From the NCBI GenBank assembly GCA_002336815.1, contig DDEU01000063.1, positions 301 to 52,220 of the forward strand: DNA of 51,920 bases, read 5' to 3'. The notes under the pieces are model-generated. The model worked only from the letters and a program-made list of their open reading frames with translations. It did no database searches and was not told where the DNA came from. Position 1 is the stretch's first letter. Each line of letters starts with the position of its first letter. Position numbers and translations under genes: made by a program. The stretch comes from Chitinophagaceae bacterium UBA1946 (lineage in GTDB: Bacteria; Bacteroidota; Bacteroidia; Chitinophagales; Chitinophagaceae). This document shows positions 27,616 through 36,387 of this stretch, in pieces.

Positions 27616-28035
27616 ATGGTGGAACTGCAGGCTCCCACAATTCAACCTAAAAAAACAAGTGGCTTCAAAAAGTTTTTGCGCTGGCTTACCTTCATCGCAA
27701 TTGTAGTGCTCGTTGTTATTTTCTGGTGGAAATATTTTTACACCTACAGTGATGGATACAGGAGCGGCTTATTACAAAAGCTATCTCACAAAGGAAATAT
27801 TTTTAAGACCTATGAAGGTGAACTGGTACAGCGGAGCATTGTATCAACCAGCAATGTAGGCATCGCATCTGAAAAATTTTATTTTTCCGTGGAGCAGGAT
27901 AGCCTTGCAAAGGCAATGGAACGTTACGAAGGAAAAAATATAAAACTTCACTACCAGCAAAAGAACGGCACATTGCCCTGGCGTGGTGAAAGTGAATATA
28001 TTGTTGACGGTTTTGAGATCGATTCGCTTCCCTGA
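27616..28035 (+). CDS. Single-pass membrane protein of unknown function
   Basis: A 139-residue protein with a proline- and lysine-rich cytoplasmic leader, one transmembrane segment (residues 21-39, WLTFIAIVVLVVIFWW) and an exported domain of about 95 residues. The motif YSDGYRSGLLQKLSHKGN followed by FKTYEGEL is typical of a small Bacteroidota family; I recall database names such as 6-phosphogluconate dehydrogenase being attached to it, but it has no nucleotide-binding fold. Its function is unknown. It begins 26 bases after the M28 peptidase and is probably in the same transcript. Its terminator lies inside the end of the convergent methyltransferase gene. Confidence 0.75.
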   Translation: MVELQAPTIQPKKTSGFKKFLRWLTFIAIVVLVVIFWWKYFYTYSDGYRSGLLQKLSHKGNIFKTYEGELVQRSIVSTSNVGIASEKFYFSVEQDSLAKAMERYEGKNIKLHYQQKNGTLPWRGESEYIVDGFEIDSLP

Positions 28036-28039
28036 TGCA

Positions 28040-28738
28040 TTACGCCATCAATAAAAATATCACCGGCTTTTTATGAAAGCCGGTTTTTTCATGCTTCCAG
28101 TCAGCCACCGTTTTTGTTTTTACGAATTCTCCCGGCCCGGTAAGTTCGGCCGCTATGCAGATTTTTGTGCCGGGGCGGCAGGTCTTGAGCAGGGTTTCTA
28201 TCAACTGGTCGTTGCGGTAGGGTGTTTCAATAAAAATTTGCGTGCTGTTTTTTTTCTGCGATGTGATCTCCATTTCACGGATCGCTTTTATCTTTTCATT
28301 ATTGTCGATGGGCAGGTAGCCAACAAACTCAAAATGCTGGCCATTCATGCCGCTGGCCATTAAAGCCAGTAAAATAGAACTGGGTCCCACCAGGGGTTTT
28401 ACCACGGCGTTCATCTGTTGGGCCACTTCTACCAACGCCTGCCCGGGATCGGCCACACCGGGGCAACCAGCTTCGCTGATGATGGAAACATTTTTCCCTT
28501 CCCGTATCTTTTGCCTGAAATTGTTTTTCTGTTCTTCCTCTGCTTTGTGAATGGCAAACCATTCATAGTCGTCTATCACAATTTCTTTACAGATGCTTTT
28601 CAAAAAGCGGCGGGCTGTTCTTTCATTTTCTGCAAAGATCACCTGGCTGTTTTTCACCGCATCAATAATATACGGCGGAATGGTATGTGTGGCATTTTCA
28701 TCCAGCACACAGGGCACTAAGTACACAATGCTGCTCAT
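28040..28738 (-). CDS. Tetrapyrrole-methylase family SAM methyltransferase, RsmI-like
   Basis: A 232-residue cytoplasmic methyltransferase of the TP-methylase fold. SEAGCPGVADPGQALVEVA is the family signature near residue 88, followed by VKPLVGPSSILLALMASG, FEFVGYLP and IFIETPYRNDQLIETLL, which are the RsmI landmarks. RsmI 2'-O-methylates C1402 of 16S rRNA. This protein is shorter than canonical RsmI (about 280 residues) and may be the second, compact paralog that many Bacteroidota carry, so I give no gene symbol. It starts five bases after the stop of the EI24/CysZ-like gene and is therefore the second gene of a two-gene operon. Confidence 0.85.
   Translation of the reverse strand: MSSIVYLVPCVLDENATHTIPPYIIDAVKNSQVIFAENERTARRFLKSICKEIVIDDYEWFAIHKAEEEQKNNFRQKIREGKNVSIISEAGCPGVADPGQALVEVAQQMNAVVKPLVGPSSILLALMASGMNGQHFEFVGYLPIDNNEKIKAIREMEITSQKKNSTQIFIETPYRNDQLIETLLKTCRPGTKICIAAELTGPGEFVKTKTVADWKHEKTGFHKKPVIFLLMA
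28062..28089 (+). terminator. Terminator for the M28 operon, inside the convergent coding region
   Basis: ACCGGCTTT at 28062-28070 pairs with AAAGCCGGT at 28076-28084 around a five-base loop and is followed by T to 28089. It serves the plus-strand genes ending at 28035, yet lies wholly within the last 17 codons of the minus-strand methyltransferase. Confidence 0.85.
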
Positions 28739-28743
28739 GAAAA

Positions 28744-29499
28744 TTATTCTTTTGTTTTTAGTAAACTGAGGGTAGCTGCTATCACCGCATAGCTGGGGGC
28801 CAGTATCCAGCCAACCACTATCACCATGTGCATTAAATAAAACACCATCCCGTTCCCGATAGCCAGTCCCTTATGCCGGCCAATGAATGCAATGCTTTGG
28901 GAAGTAGATAGTTTGTTTCTTTCACAACTGTAGTCAAGCATTGAAAAACCGAGGTAATAACACTCAATCAGGAGTGCAAAGAATGGGGTGAACCATCCCA
29001 CCACGGGGATAAACGAAAGGATGAGGATAGATACTGTGTACACTGTTTGCCAGAGCGTATTGCGCAAGGCCAGTTTAATACCCCTTGCAATATCATGCAG
29101 TAGTTGCATCAAACTAAAAGGATATTCTTTGCCTTCGATGATGGCCTCGGTTTTTTCGCTGAGGTAGGCAAACAGGGGAGAGCCCACAATGAGAAAAAGG
29201 TATTTGAACAGGGAAAAATACAGCAGCATCAAAACGAGTTTTAATATCACGCTGCCAAAAATGAAAAGGAATTTCAGCCATCCGCCTTCTTCAGCATTCA
29301 TCCATTTGCCGAGGCCGGAAAAATTGAGCAGGTGCTGGATGGCCGCATCGCTGCTGATCCAGAACAGGTAAATGCCGAAGCAAAACAAAATGGCGTAGAT
29401 GATACCCGGGATAAGTATCCATTGCCACAATTTATGTTTTACAATAAAGCGGTGTGCTTCCATGTAAGATTGTATGGCGATAATTATTTCCTTCAGCAT
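28744..29499 (-). CDS. EI24/CysZ-like integral membrane protein
   Basis: A protein of 251 residues from the chosen start. It has four to five hydrophobic segments and the EI24 domain layout: an N-terminal cytoplasmic helix, WILIPGIIYAILF, a long pair of helices (FLFIFGSVILKLVLMLLYF), LFAYLSEKTEAIIEG and VGWFTPFFALLIECYYLGFSMLDYSCER. That last stretch (polar turn, YxGFSMLDY) is a conserved mark of the family. CysZ members move sulfate; others are unassigned, so substrate is open. I chose ATG 29499 (MLKEIIIAIQ) because a candidate promoter at 29524-29551 would start transcription after the alternative ATG at 29526. It lies upstream of the RsmI-like gene in the same operon. Confidence 0.82.
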   Translation of the reverse strand: MLKEIIIAIQSYMEAHRFIVKHKLWQWILIPGIIYAILFCFGIYLFWISSDAAIQHLLNFSGLGKWMNAEEGGWLKFLFIFGSVILKLVLMLLYFSLFKYLFLIVGSPLFAYLSEKTEAIIEGKEYPFSLMQLLHDIARGIKLALRNTLWQTVYTVSILILSFIPVVGWFTPFFALLIECYYLGFSMLDYSCERNKLSTSQSIAFIGRHKGLAIGNGMVFYLMHMVIVVGWILAPSYAVIAATLSLLKTKE

Positions 29500-29523
29500 T
29501 GATCTTTCTTTTGGGATGTGCAG

Positions 29524-29551
29524 CAAAGAAACCCTTTCACAGCAATTACAA
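29524..29551 (-). promoter_or_regulatory. Candidate promoter of the EI24-RsmI operon
   Basis: On the minus strand, TTG (29549-29551), 17 bases, then TTTCTTTG (29524-29531), seven of eight matches to TAnnTTTG. The start of transcription would fall near 29517, giving a leader of about 20 bases to the ATG at 29499. Confidence 0.5.
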
Positions 29552-29593
29552 ACGGGCAGCCATTCAAATTTTTTTGATAACCGTTGTAAGTTG

Positions 29594-29621
29594 TTGGTCG
29601 TTTATTCTCCGCTTATCTTCG
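29594..29621 (+). promoter_or_regulatory. Candidate promoter of the 3-methyladenine glycosylase gene
   Basis: TTG (29594-29596), 17 bases, then TATCTTCG (29614-29621), seven of eight matches to TAnnTTTG. Transcription would start near 29628, so the coding start must be downstream; this supports the TTG start codon at 29643. Confidence 0.55.
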
Positions 29622-29642
29622 CTGCTAAAATTACGTTTAAAG

Positions 29643-30251
29643 TTGAAGAAATTAAAGGTTGATTTTTACCTTGGCCAAAATGTGCTGCAAACCGCCCGTG
29701 ACCTGCTGGGTAAAATTCTCGTTACCAATATTGACGGCATGCATACCAGTGCCAGGATCGTGGAAACAGAAGCCTACATTGCCATTACGGACAGGGCTTC
29801 GCATTCTTACAACGGAAGGCGTACTAACCGTAACGAACACATGTATGGCAAAGGTGGTATTTCTTATGTGTACATCTGTTACGGCATGCACCATCTCTTT
29901 AACGTGGTCACCAACAACAGGGATATTCCCGATGCTGTGTTGATACGGGCTGCAGAACCGGTAAGTGGCATTCAGGCTATGCTGGCCAGGACTGGTAAAA
30001 AAGTTGCTGACTATACCTTAACAAAAGGGCCAGGGAATATGAGCCGGGCCTTGGGTATCTCTAAACTGCATTCCGGTATTCGCTTAACGGGTAATCAAAT
30101 TTTCCTGGCAGATGATGGCTATGTTTTACCGGCTGAACTAACCGGCGCCAGTAAACGCATTGGCATTGATGGAGCCGGTGCAGATGCACTATTACCGTAT
30201 CGTTTTTACATTCGTGGTAACAGGTATGTAAGCGGAAGCCCCGTAAAATAA
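29643..30251 (+). CDS. 3-methyladenine DNA glycosylase, AAG/MPG family
   Basis: A protein of 202 residues from a TTG start. It removes alkylated and deaminated purines from DNA (3-methyladenine, hypoxanthine) in base excision repair. The AAG-family core is clear: YLGQNVLQTARDLLGK, RIVETEAYIAITDRASHS with the catalytic-type Glu43 and the flipping-pocket Tyr45, then GKGGISYVYICYGMHHLFNVV and KGPGNMSRALGI. The open frame reaches back to 29499, but that part overlaps the start of the divergent EI24-like gene, has no similarity and lies upstream of the promoter. TTG at 29643 gives the usual length of about 200 residues. It is convergent with the 1872-aa gene, 27 bases away, without a visible terminator. 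Confidence 0.9.
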   Translation: MKKLKVDFYLGQNVLQTARDLLGKILVTNIDGMHTSARIVETEAYIAITDRASHSYNGRRTNRNEHMYGKGGISYVYICYGMHHLFNVVTNNRDIPDAVLIRAAEPVSGIQAMLARTGKKVADYTLTKGPGNMSRALGISKLHSGIRLTGNQIFLADDGYVLPAELTGASKRIGIDGAGADALLPYRFYIRGNRYVSGSPVK

Positions 30252-30278
30252 TATGCTGTTGTCAGTGAAATGGCTGGA

Positions 30279-33200
30279 TTATCTTATCAGCAGTATCGTC
30301 CCTTTCTGCAGCTTATTCATCCTGTTTTTATAAAGATAGCTGGCTACATAAACGTAAGCGCCAATATTAACCGGCTTACCCTTGTAAGTGCCATCCCATC
30401 TTTGAGTGGGGGTGGCCGTGGCGAAAACCATTTCACCATAACGGTTATAGATCTGCAGGGTATAATTGCTGATTAGGTTAAAGTTGCCTGTTGGTCCGAA
30501 TGTTTTATTGAATCCCTGCGGTGCAAATGCATTGGGGAAATAAATGTCATTGCAATTGTCCAGTACCGTTACATCAATACTTGCGCTATCGGTACATCCC
30601 ACACCCGTACTTACGATCACTTTATAGGTATTGGTCTGCGTAACAGTAAAGGTGCTGTTTTTAGATCCATCCTGCCACAAATAACTATTGTACGAGCCGG
30701 CATTTAAAATAAGCCGTTCATTTACACAGATGGAAGTGTCTACACCCAGGAACGGTTTCACAGGAACAGGACTTACTACTGCTTTAATTATTGATGCCGG
30801 GCTCTGGCAGGTGCCAACGGTATTGGTGATGTAAAAGAGAGTAGTGCTGCTTACAAAACTATTGAAGTTGTTTCCTGTATTTACCAGGTTCGTCAACGCT
30901 GCATCGCTGTACCAGCTAACGGTGCCGGATGCCTGCGCAGTAAGGTTGACAGTGCCTGGTCCGCAAATGCCGGAATCGCTGCCTGCTGGAACAGCCGGGA
31001 GGGGTAAAATAGTAAGGTTGGCAGTGCCGGCACCAGGCGGATTACAAACTCCCTGCGGGGCATCATACCGCACGGTGTAAATGCCGGGATTGCTTTGTGC
31101 CAGTTTAACCAGGCCGGTAATACTGTCGATGAATAAACCAGCCGGGTTAGCAGTGAATTTACCGCCGGGCGTAAACGCAATGTCTTTAATGGCAATTACA
31201 GAATCATTGCTTTTGCATACAGGGCTGGTATAAGAAAAATTCGTGACCGGGGCACCATAAGCTCTCAAAATAAAGATAATGCTGTCTTTTCCTGCGAGCT
31301 GGCAGGCCAATGCCGGTACCGCATACACGATTTTATAAACACCCGCCACACTTGCTGCCACATTTACGGCCCCTGTTGATGTATTCACATTCAGGCCTGC
31401 AGGGCTCACACTAAAACTGCCGCCGGCTGTAAAATTCGCGGCTTTAATAATAGCTGGGCTGATACCTGATGTTAGGCAAACATCCGTTGAAGCATATGTA
31501 AAGCGTGTAACCGGTGACGTGGTATCTGCAATATTGATAAATGAAAAGTTGGTGGTTCCCTGCCTGCAGCCGAGTGCCGGTAACCGGTACGCTACCTGGT
31601 ACTGCCCCGGTGTACTGTTAGCAGGGTCAACCTCACCGGTGCTGCTGTTGATAGCGAGCCCGTTCGAGGAAGAAAAACTGCCACCCATCGTAAAGCCTGT
31701 TGCCAACTGGGGTAAGATCTTTCCGGCATTTTTACATACCGGTGAACTGTAAGAAAATACAGTTACCGTGTTCACTGCCGGCACGAGTGTGATATTATAC
31801 GATCCGCTGTTACCGCTGATACAGCCTGTAGTTGTATAAGTGTACTGCACCGCATAAGTACCGGCACGGCTACCCGCCAGGTTGATAGTACCATTCGCCG
31901 GGTTGAGTGAGAGACCGGCAGGACTTGAAGTAAACACACCGCCGTTGGTAAAACCGAGGTCGTAGGCCGGCACCGGATTGATGCCGTTCAAACAAACCGT
32001 ATCGGGCACATATTTAAAACCGGCCACTGCTGTACTGCTTACATTAATAGTAACCGTAATGGCTCGCTTAGGACTTTCGCATCCATTCTGTGTTTGCGTA
32101 ACATAATAAAATGTGTTGCCTGCTGTAGCAGTCGAAGGAGTTGGCGCAATGGTTGACGGCGTTGCATCTGTAAGCGAATCATACCAGCGCAGGTTCGCTC
32201 CGGTAGCGGTTAATGGCGAAGCTAAATTGTTTTGACAATACGTTACCGGGCTGGGAGCTGTTGGCGGCAAAACAGGAATGATATTGTTGATAGCCGCATT
32301 GGTAGCCGGTGAAATACAACCTGTGTTGATATCCTTTACCGTTACGGCATAGTTGCTACCGGGTGTTAGGCCCGTAAAGCTGCTGTTGCTTTGATAAGCG
32401 CCGCCAATACTATATTGGTAGTTGGCTCCTGCAGGTGATGTGATATTGAATGAACTGGTTGTTGTATTGCAATCCGGTTGTGAAGGCGTACTGATCACCG
32501 GTGCAGCAGGTGGAAGAGGAACCGTATTTACACTTAACGGCAGCGCTGCAGATATACAACCTGTAGAGAGGTTTTTCACCGTTACATTGTAAGAAGTACT
32601 GGCGCTTAGCCCCGTGAATGCAAGACCAGCCTGGTAAGTGCCGCCCACACTATACTGATAGTTGGCACCTAAAGGAGCAGTGACCGTAATAGTGCCTGTT
32701 GTAACCGTACAGTTCGGCTGAGCTGTTACAGTTGCCACCGGAAGTCCCTGTGTTGGAATAGCATCGATGGTAACGGGAGTGGGGGCTGAAATACAACCGG
32801 TACTCGTATTTTTTGTACTAAAATTATAATTGCCGGGTGTAAGACTATTGAACAGGGTAGCTGCCTGGTAAGCACCGCCAGAACTGTATTCGTACAAGCC
32901 GCCCAGTGGTGAAGTAATGTTAACGGAACCGGTTGTTGTAATACAATCTGGTTGTGTAACAGCAACTACCGGCGAAGCAGGTGCACCTGCTACCGCATTT
33001 ACTGTAAGCGGCAATGCGTTTGAGATACAACCACTGCTTAAATTCTGTACTGTTACATTGTAAACAGTATTCGCCGCAAGACCGGTAAAAACAGTTCCGG
33101 CCTGGTAAGAACCACCAACGCTGTATTGATAATTTGCTCCAATTGGTGATGTTATGGTGATGGTACCGGCAGGGATAGTACAGCCTGGTTGGGTGGTTAC

Positions 33201-35897
33201 ACTTGCTGCTGGCAACGGTTCTGTCGGTACTGCATTAATGGTAAGCGGAAGTGCCGCTGATATACAACCGGTGGTAAGATTTTTTACAGTGATGTTCACA
33301 GTACCCGGCGCAAGAGAACTAAAACTCACGCCTGCCTGGTAAGCCCCGCCGGCGCTGTACTGGTAGTTGATGCCGATAGGTGAAGTGATGCTGATGGTAC
33401 CGGTAGGTACTGCACAGGTAGGTTGTGTAGTTACACTGGCTGCAGGTAAAGCCTGCACAGGCACTGCATTGATGGTAATGCCGGTGGCAGCCGAGATACA
33501 ACCGGTGCCAACATCTTTAACCGTGATATTGTAAGGTCCGGGCGCCATATTGCTAAACGTTGCGCTAAGCTGGTAGGCGCCACCGTTACTGTACTCGTAG
33601 TTTGCACCCAGTGGTGAGGTAATGCTAACAGAACCTGTCGTGCTGATACAATCAGGCTGTGTTGGGGTATTCGTAACCGGTGCCGGTGGCGGCGCAGGTG
33701 CAGCATTAACGGTAAGTGGTAACGCACCGGAGATACACCCGGTCGTTGTATTTTTTACAGTTACGTTGTATGTATTACTGCTCAATCCTGTAAAGCTTGT
33801 ACCTGCCTGGTAAGCCCCGCCAACACTGTATTGATAGTTTGCACCAATGGGTGATGAGATGGTAATGATACCGGTTGGTACAGTACAGGTTGGTTGTGTG
33901 CTTACAGATGCTGCCGGTAATGCCTGTACGGGAATGACGTTGATCGCAACACTGGTGACGGCCGATATGCAGCCGGTAGCCAATTCTTTTACTGTAACAG
34001 AATAGCTGGTGCCCGCCGTTAAACCGGGGAATGCAGCCCCAGCCTGGTAGGTTCCTCCACTGCTGTATTCATAAGCTGCGCCAAGGGGAGCCGTGATATT
34101 AAACGAACCGGTGGTAGTGATGCAATCCGGTTGGGTAATGTTTACAGTTGGGGCTGCCGGCGCTGCCGGTACCGCATTCACGGATAAGGGAAGCGCATTT
34201 GAAATGCATCCATTGGTTATATTTTTTACCGTTACATTATATGAAGTGCCTGCAGTTAACCCGGAAAAAACAGTGCCTGCCTGGTAAGCGCCGCCTGCAC
34301 TGTATTCATAGTTTGCACCAAGCGGACTAGTGACCTTAATGGTTCCGGTAGTAACAATACAATCGGGCTGCGTGGTAACAGAAGCTACTGGCACCGCTTC
34401 AGATGGAACAGCGTCTATTACAACCGGTTTTATTGGGCTGGTGCATCCTTTTACAGTGTCAGTTGCTGTAACATTATAGTTGCCTGGCGCCAGTCCGCTG
34501 AACGTATTGCTCAACTGGTATGCGCCGCCGATACTGTATTTGATGGCAGCACCTGCAGGTGTATTCACCACGATTGTTCCCGTGGGCGTTGTACAGGTAG
34601 GTTGTGTTGGGGTAGCCGTTGGCGTTGCAAGCGGACCGCTTACGATCAATACACCTATTACATTGGAGGTATCTGAACACCCGTTGGAGTTGGTAACCTT
34701 GCAATAGAAATAAAGCGTGCCAATGTTGGAAGAGGAAGCCGTATAAGTTGAGGCGGTTGCTCCCGGGATAGCAAAACCGGTGGTATTGGAATTACTGAGA
34801 CTAAGATACCATTGATACCCACTGATGGTTCCGCCATTGCCATTGGCCGACACCGTAAATGGAGTAACAGTTCCATTTTGACAAACCCTTTGTGTGTCCT
34901 GTGCGGCGGGTTGGGTGATCACCGGTGCAGCCTTGATGGTTACAGAAATGCTTACCGGTAAACTCGTGTCCGGCGTGCTGCTGTTGATCACTGTTAGGCT
35001 GCCGGTATAAGTAGCTGCTGCGGCAGCGGCCGGTAAAGGCAAACCAAGAGGCGAAGCAGGCAATGCGGCTCCGGTTACATCAGCAAAACCTGCTGCATTG
35101 GCAGCATTGTCCCAATCGATACTGTATTTATCCGGGTTACCCGTAGTTGTAAAACTCATGTTGCCCAAACTGCTGCCCTGGCAGGCAGCGGCGATTGCTG
35201 CCGGTGTAATCGTTGGCTTGGGAGGAAGTATAGTGGAACATCCGTTGTTCTGGTAGTTGGTGGTTCCGCTGCCGTCCCACCAAAGCGCATTCCCGTCTGC
35301 ATTGGATGCCCAGCCATTGCCGTTGTAAGAACGGATGCCGGAGGTGCAATTGTTGGCGCCGTTGGATACCTGCAGGTATCTGGGACTGGCACCACTGGCA
35401 TTGGCAAAGGTTCCCAAAGGGTTCCAGTTATTGCTGGGAAAGGCGTTGATATCTATCAGTACCACATACAAAGTGCCAATACTGCAGAAAGAAGTAAGAT
35501 CGTAATTGGCGTCAAAATCAGAAGGGATGAATATTACCGAACTATTGGCTGGTATCACGGTAGCTGCGGAAGTAACAATGTTGATCGTGCAGCCGTTGGT
35601 AGAAGTGAGTGTTCCGGTTCCGTTCTTGGTCCTGGCATTGCTTCCCGCCAGGTTATTTACCGTGGCACTATTGGCAGGCGGACTGCTTACGCCGTAAGAC
35701 AACGTATAGCTTCCGGCCGTGGCAGATGCCGTGGTGCTGAAAAATACAAACTCATTGATACCTTCTGAAGTGGACGGAAAAGTGGCGCAGGCGTTTACCA
35801 TGGCCGCATTGATAACGGGGCACTGACCAAATGAAATAAATGGACCAACCAATATGAACAAACAACCAAAAAGAAATTTCATGAATTGGATTTTCAA
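30279..35897 (-). CDS. Giant surface protein with ten tandem repeats and gliding-associated T9SS type B C-terminus
   Basis: An 1872-residue exported protein. Signal peptide 1-24 (ISFGQ), then a lamin-tail-like domain (to about 210, EGINEFVFFST to WWDGSG) and an Ig-like domain to about 420. Ten tandem repeats of 78-80 residues occupy about 423-1213; each contains TQPxC, a ITSPxGxxYxYSxGGxYQ strand pair and TGCIS with a second Cys. Next are an Ig-like domain with paired Cys, four repeats of about 86 residues (FxYxSPVC, FTxGGxF, GxYxVxY), another two Ig-like domains, and from about 1775 a CHU_C-like gliding-associated C-terminus (CNDIYFPNAFAPQGFNKTF, WDGTYKGKPVNIGAYVY). Probably an adhesin or surface filament secreted by the T9SS. 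The second Met (residue 6) is an alternative start. Confidence 0.88.
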   Translation of the reverse strand: MKIQFMKFLFGCLFILVGPFISFGQCPVINAAMVNACATFPSTSEGINEFVFFSTTASATAGSYTLSYGVSSPPANSATVNNLAGSNARTKNGTGTLTSTNGCTINIVTSAATVIPANSSVIFIPSDFDANYDLTSFCSIGTLYVVLIDINAFPSNNWNPLGTFANASGASPRYLQVSNGANNCTSGIRSYNGNGWASNADGNALWWDGSGTTNYQNNGCSTILPPKPTITPAAIAAACQGSSLGNMSFTTTGNPDKYSIDWDNAANAAGFADVTGAALPASPLGLPLPAAAAAATYTGSLTVINSSTPDTSLPVSISVTIKAAPVITQPAAQDTQRVCQNGTVTPFTVSANGNGGTISGYQWYLSLSNSNTTGFAIPGATASTYTASSSNIGTLYFYCKVTNSNGCSDTSNVIGVLIVSGPLATPTATPTQPTCTTPTGTIVVNTPAGAAIKYSIGGAYQLSNTFSGLAPGNYNVTATDTVKGCTSPIKPVVIDAVPSEAVPVASVTTQPDCIVTTGTIKVTSPLGANYEYSAGGAYQAGTVFSGLTAGTSYNVTVKNITNGCISNALPLSVNAVPAAPAAPTVNITQPDCITTTGSFNITAPLGAAYEYSSGGTYQAGAAFPGLTAGTSYSVTVKELATGCISAVTSVAINVIPVQALPAASVSTQPTCTVPTGIITISSPIGANYQYSVGGAYQAGTSFTGLSSNTYNVTVKNTTTGCISGALPLTVNAAPAPPPAPVTNTPTQPDCISTTGSVSITSPLGANYEYSNGGAYQLSATFSNMAPGPYNITVKDVGTGCISAATGITINAVPVQALPAASVTTQPTCAVPTGTISITSPIGINYQYSAGGAYQAGVSFSSLAPGTVNITVKNLTTGCISAALPLTINAVPTEPLPAASVTTQPGCTIPAGTITITSPIGANYQYSVGGSYQAGTVFTGLAANTVYNVTVQNLSSGCISNALPLTVNAVAGAPASPVVAVTQPDCITTTGSVNITSPLGGLYEYSSGGAYQAATLFNSLTPGNYNFSTKNTSTGCISAPTPVTIDAIPTQGLPVATVTAQPNCTVTTGTITVTAPLGANYQYSVGGTYQAGLAFTGLSASTSYNVTVKNLSTGCISAALPLSVNTVPLPPAAPVISTPSQPDCNTTTSSFNITSPAGANYQYSIGGAYQSNSSFTGLTPGSNYAVTVKDINTGCISPATNAAINNIIPVLPPTAPSPVTYCQNNLASPLTATGANLRWYDSLTDATPSTIAPTPSTATAGNTFYYVTQTQNGCESPKRAITVTINVSSTAVAGFKYVPDTVCLNGINPVPAYDLGFTNGGVFTSSPAGLSLNPANGTINLAGSRAGTYAVQYTYTTTGCISGNSGSYNITLVPAVNTVTVFSYSSPVCKNAGKILPQLATGFTMGGSFSSSNGLAINSSTGEVDPANSTPGQYQVAYRLPALGCRQGTTNFSFINIADTTSPVTRFTYASTDVCLTSGISPAIIKAANFTAGGSFSVSPAGLNVNTSTGAVNVAASVAGVYKIVYAVPALACQLAGKDSIIFILRAYGAPVTNFSYTSPVCKSNDSVIAIKDIAFTPGGKFTANPAGLFIDSITGLVKLAQSNPGIYTVRYDAPQGVCNPPGAGTANLTILPLPAVPAGSDSGICGPGTVNLTAQASGTVSWYSDAALTNLVNTGNNFNSFVSSTTLFYITNTVGTCQSPASIIKAVVSPVPVKPFLGVDTSICVNERLILNAGSYNSYLWQDGSKNSTFTVTQTNTYKVIVSTGVGCTDSASIDVTVLDNCNDIYFPNAFAPQGFNKTFGPTGNFNLISNYTLQIYNRYGEMVFATATPTQRWDGTYKGKPVNIGAYVYVASYLYKNRMNKLQKGTILLIR
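32260..34631 (-). repeat. Coding tandem repeat array, ten units of about 237 bases
   Basis: These are the ten repeats of the 1872-aa protein at DNA level. Two unit types alternate. Type A has LPAASVTTQPTC, YQYS and ends ALPLTVNAVP. Type B has TQPDCITTTGS, YEYS and lacks the ALPL end. The order from the N-terminus is roughly variant, A, B, A, B, A, A, B, A, B, so most of the array has a period of about 474 bases, with one extra A in the middle. Confidence 0.8.
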
Positions 35898-36387
35898 ATT
35901 TCAATAAACCTTTACCAGTTTCTGCCGCTGCTTCCTGACCTAACTGCTCTTTAAAACCGGGCTGCAAATATCTGTTATTTGCCTTTTGCTATGGTTATGA
36001 ACAGTTAATTTAACATTCAGCTTTTCGCCATCCCACATTGAAATGGCGAAGTTAATACTTAATTGTTGCCTGATGCTTTTTCGGCTCATGTTGCTGCCTC
36101 AAAAAACTCAGCTTTTTCGTTGTTCAGTTTTACGGGGGAGGGGATCATTAAAAGTGGGGAAGCCGGCCGCTGATGGATCGTTCTTTTAAAGCAGTGCCTG
36201 TAAAGAAATGTTGCCAGTCGTTGGTAGCAGTTTAGTTTTTCAGCCTTTTTTCCACTTATTGTGGTTATAACGTATTTACCGGCTATTTATTGACTGGTTC
36301 GGAGCGGTGTGGATATATTTTCTGTAAATTTTTACACAGCTGCACAATAACGGCAGCATTGCCGGCAAAAGCAGCGTTTAATTTTCG
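35898..36387. other. Intergenic region with an inverted repeat
   Basis: These 490 bases separate two minus-strand genes and hold no supported gene. TTCGCCAT at 36024-36031 pairs with ATGGCGAA at 36043-36050 (8 bp, 11-base loop). GATATTTG, on the minus strand about 90 bases before the 1872-aa gene, is one mismatch from a TAnnTTTG box. The last 90 bases lie after the stop of the upstream polytopic membrane protein gene and show no strong terminator. Confidence 0.4.

Noticed and set aside
32260..34631. Regularly repeated sequence resembling an array such as a CRISPR
   Set aside because: The units are about 237 bases, in frame, degenerate and code for protein repeats; there are no short identical repeats with unique spacers.
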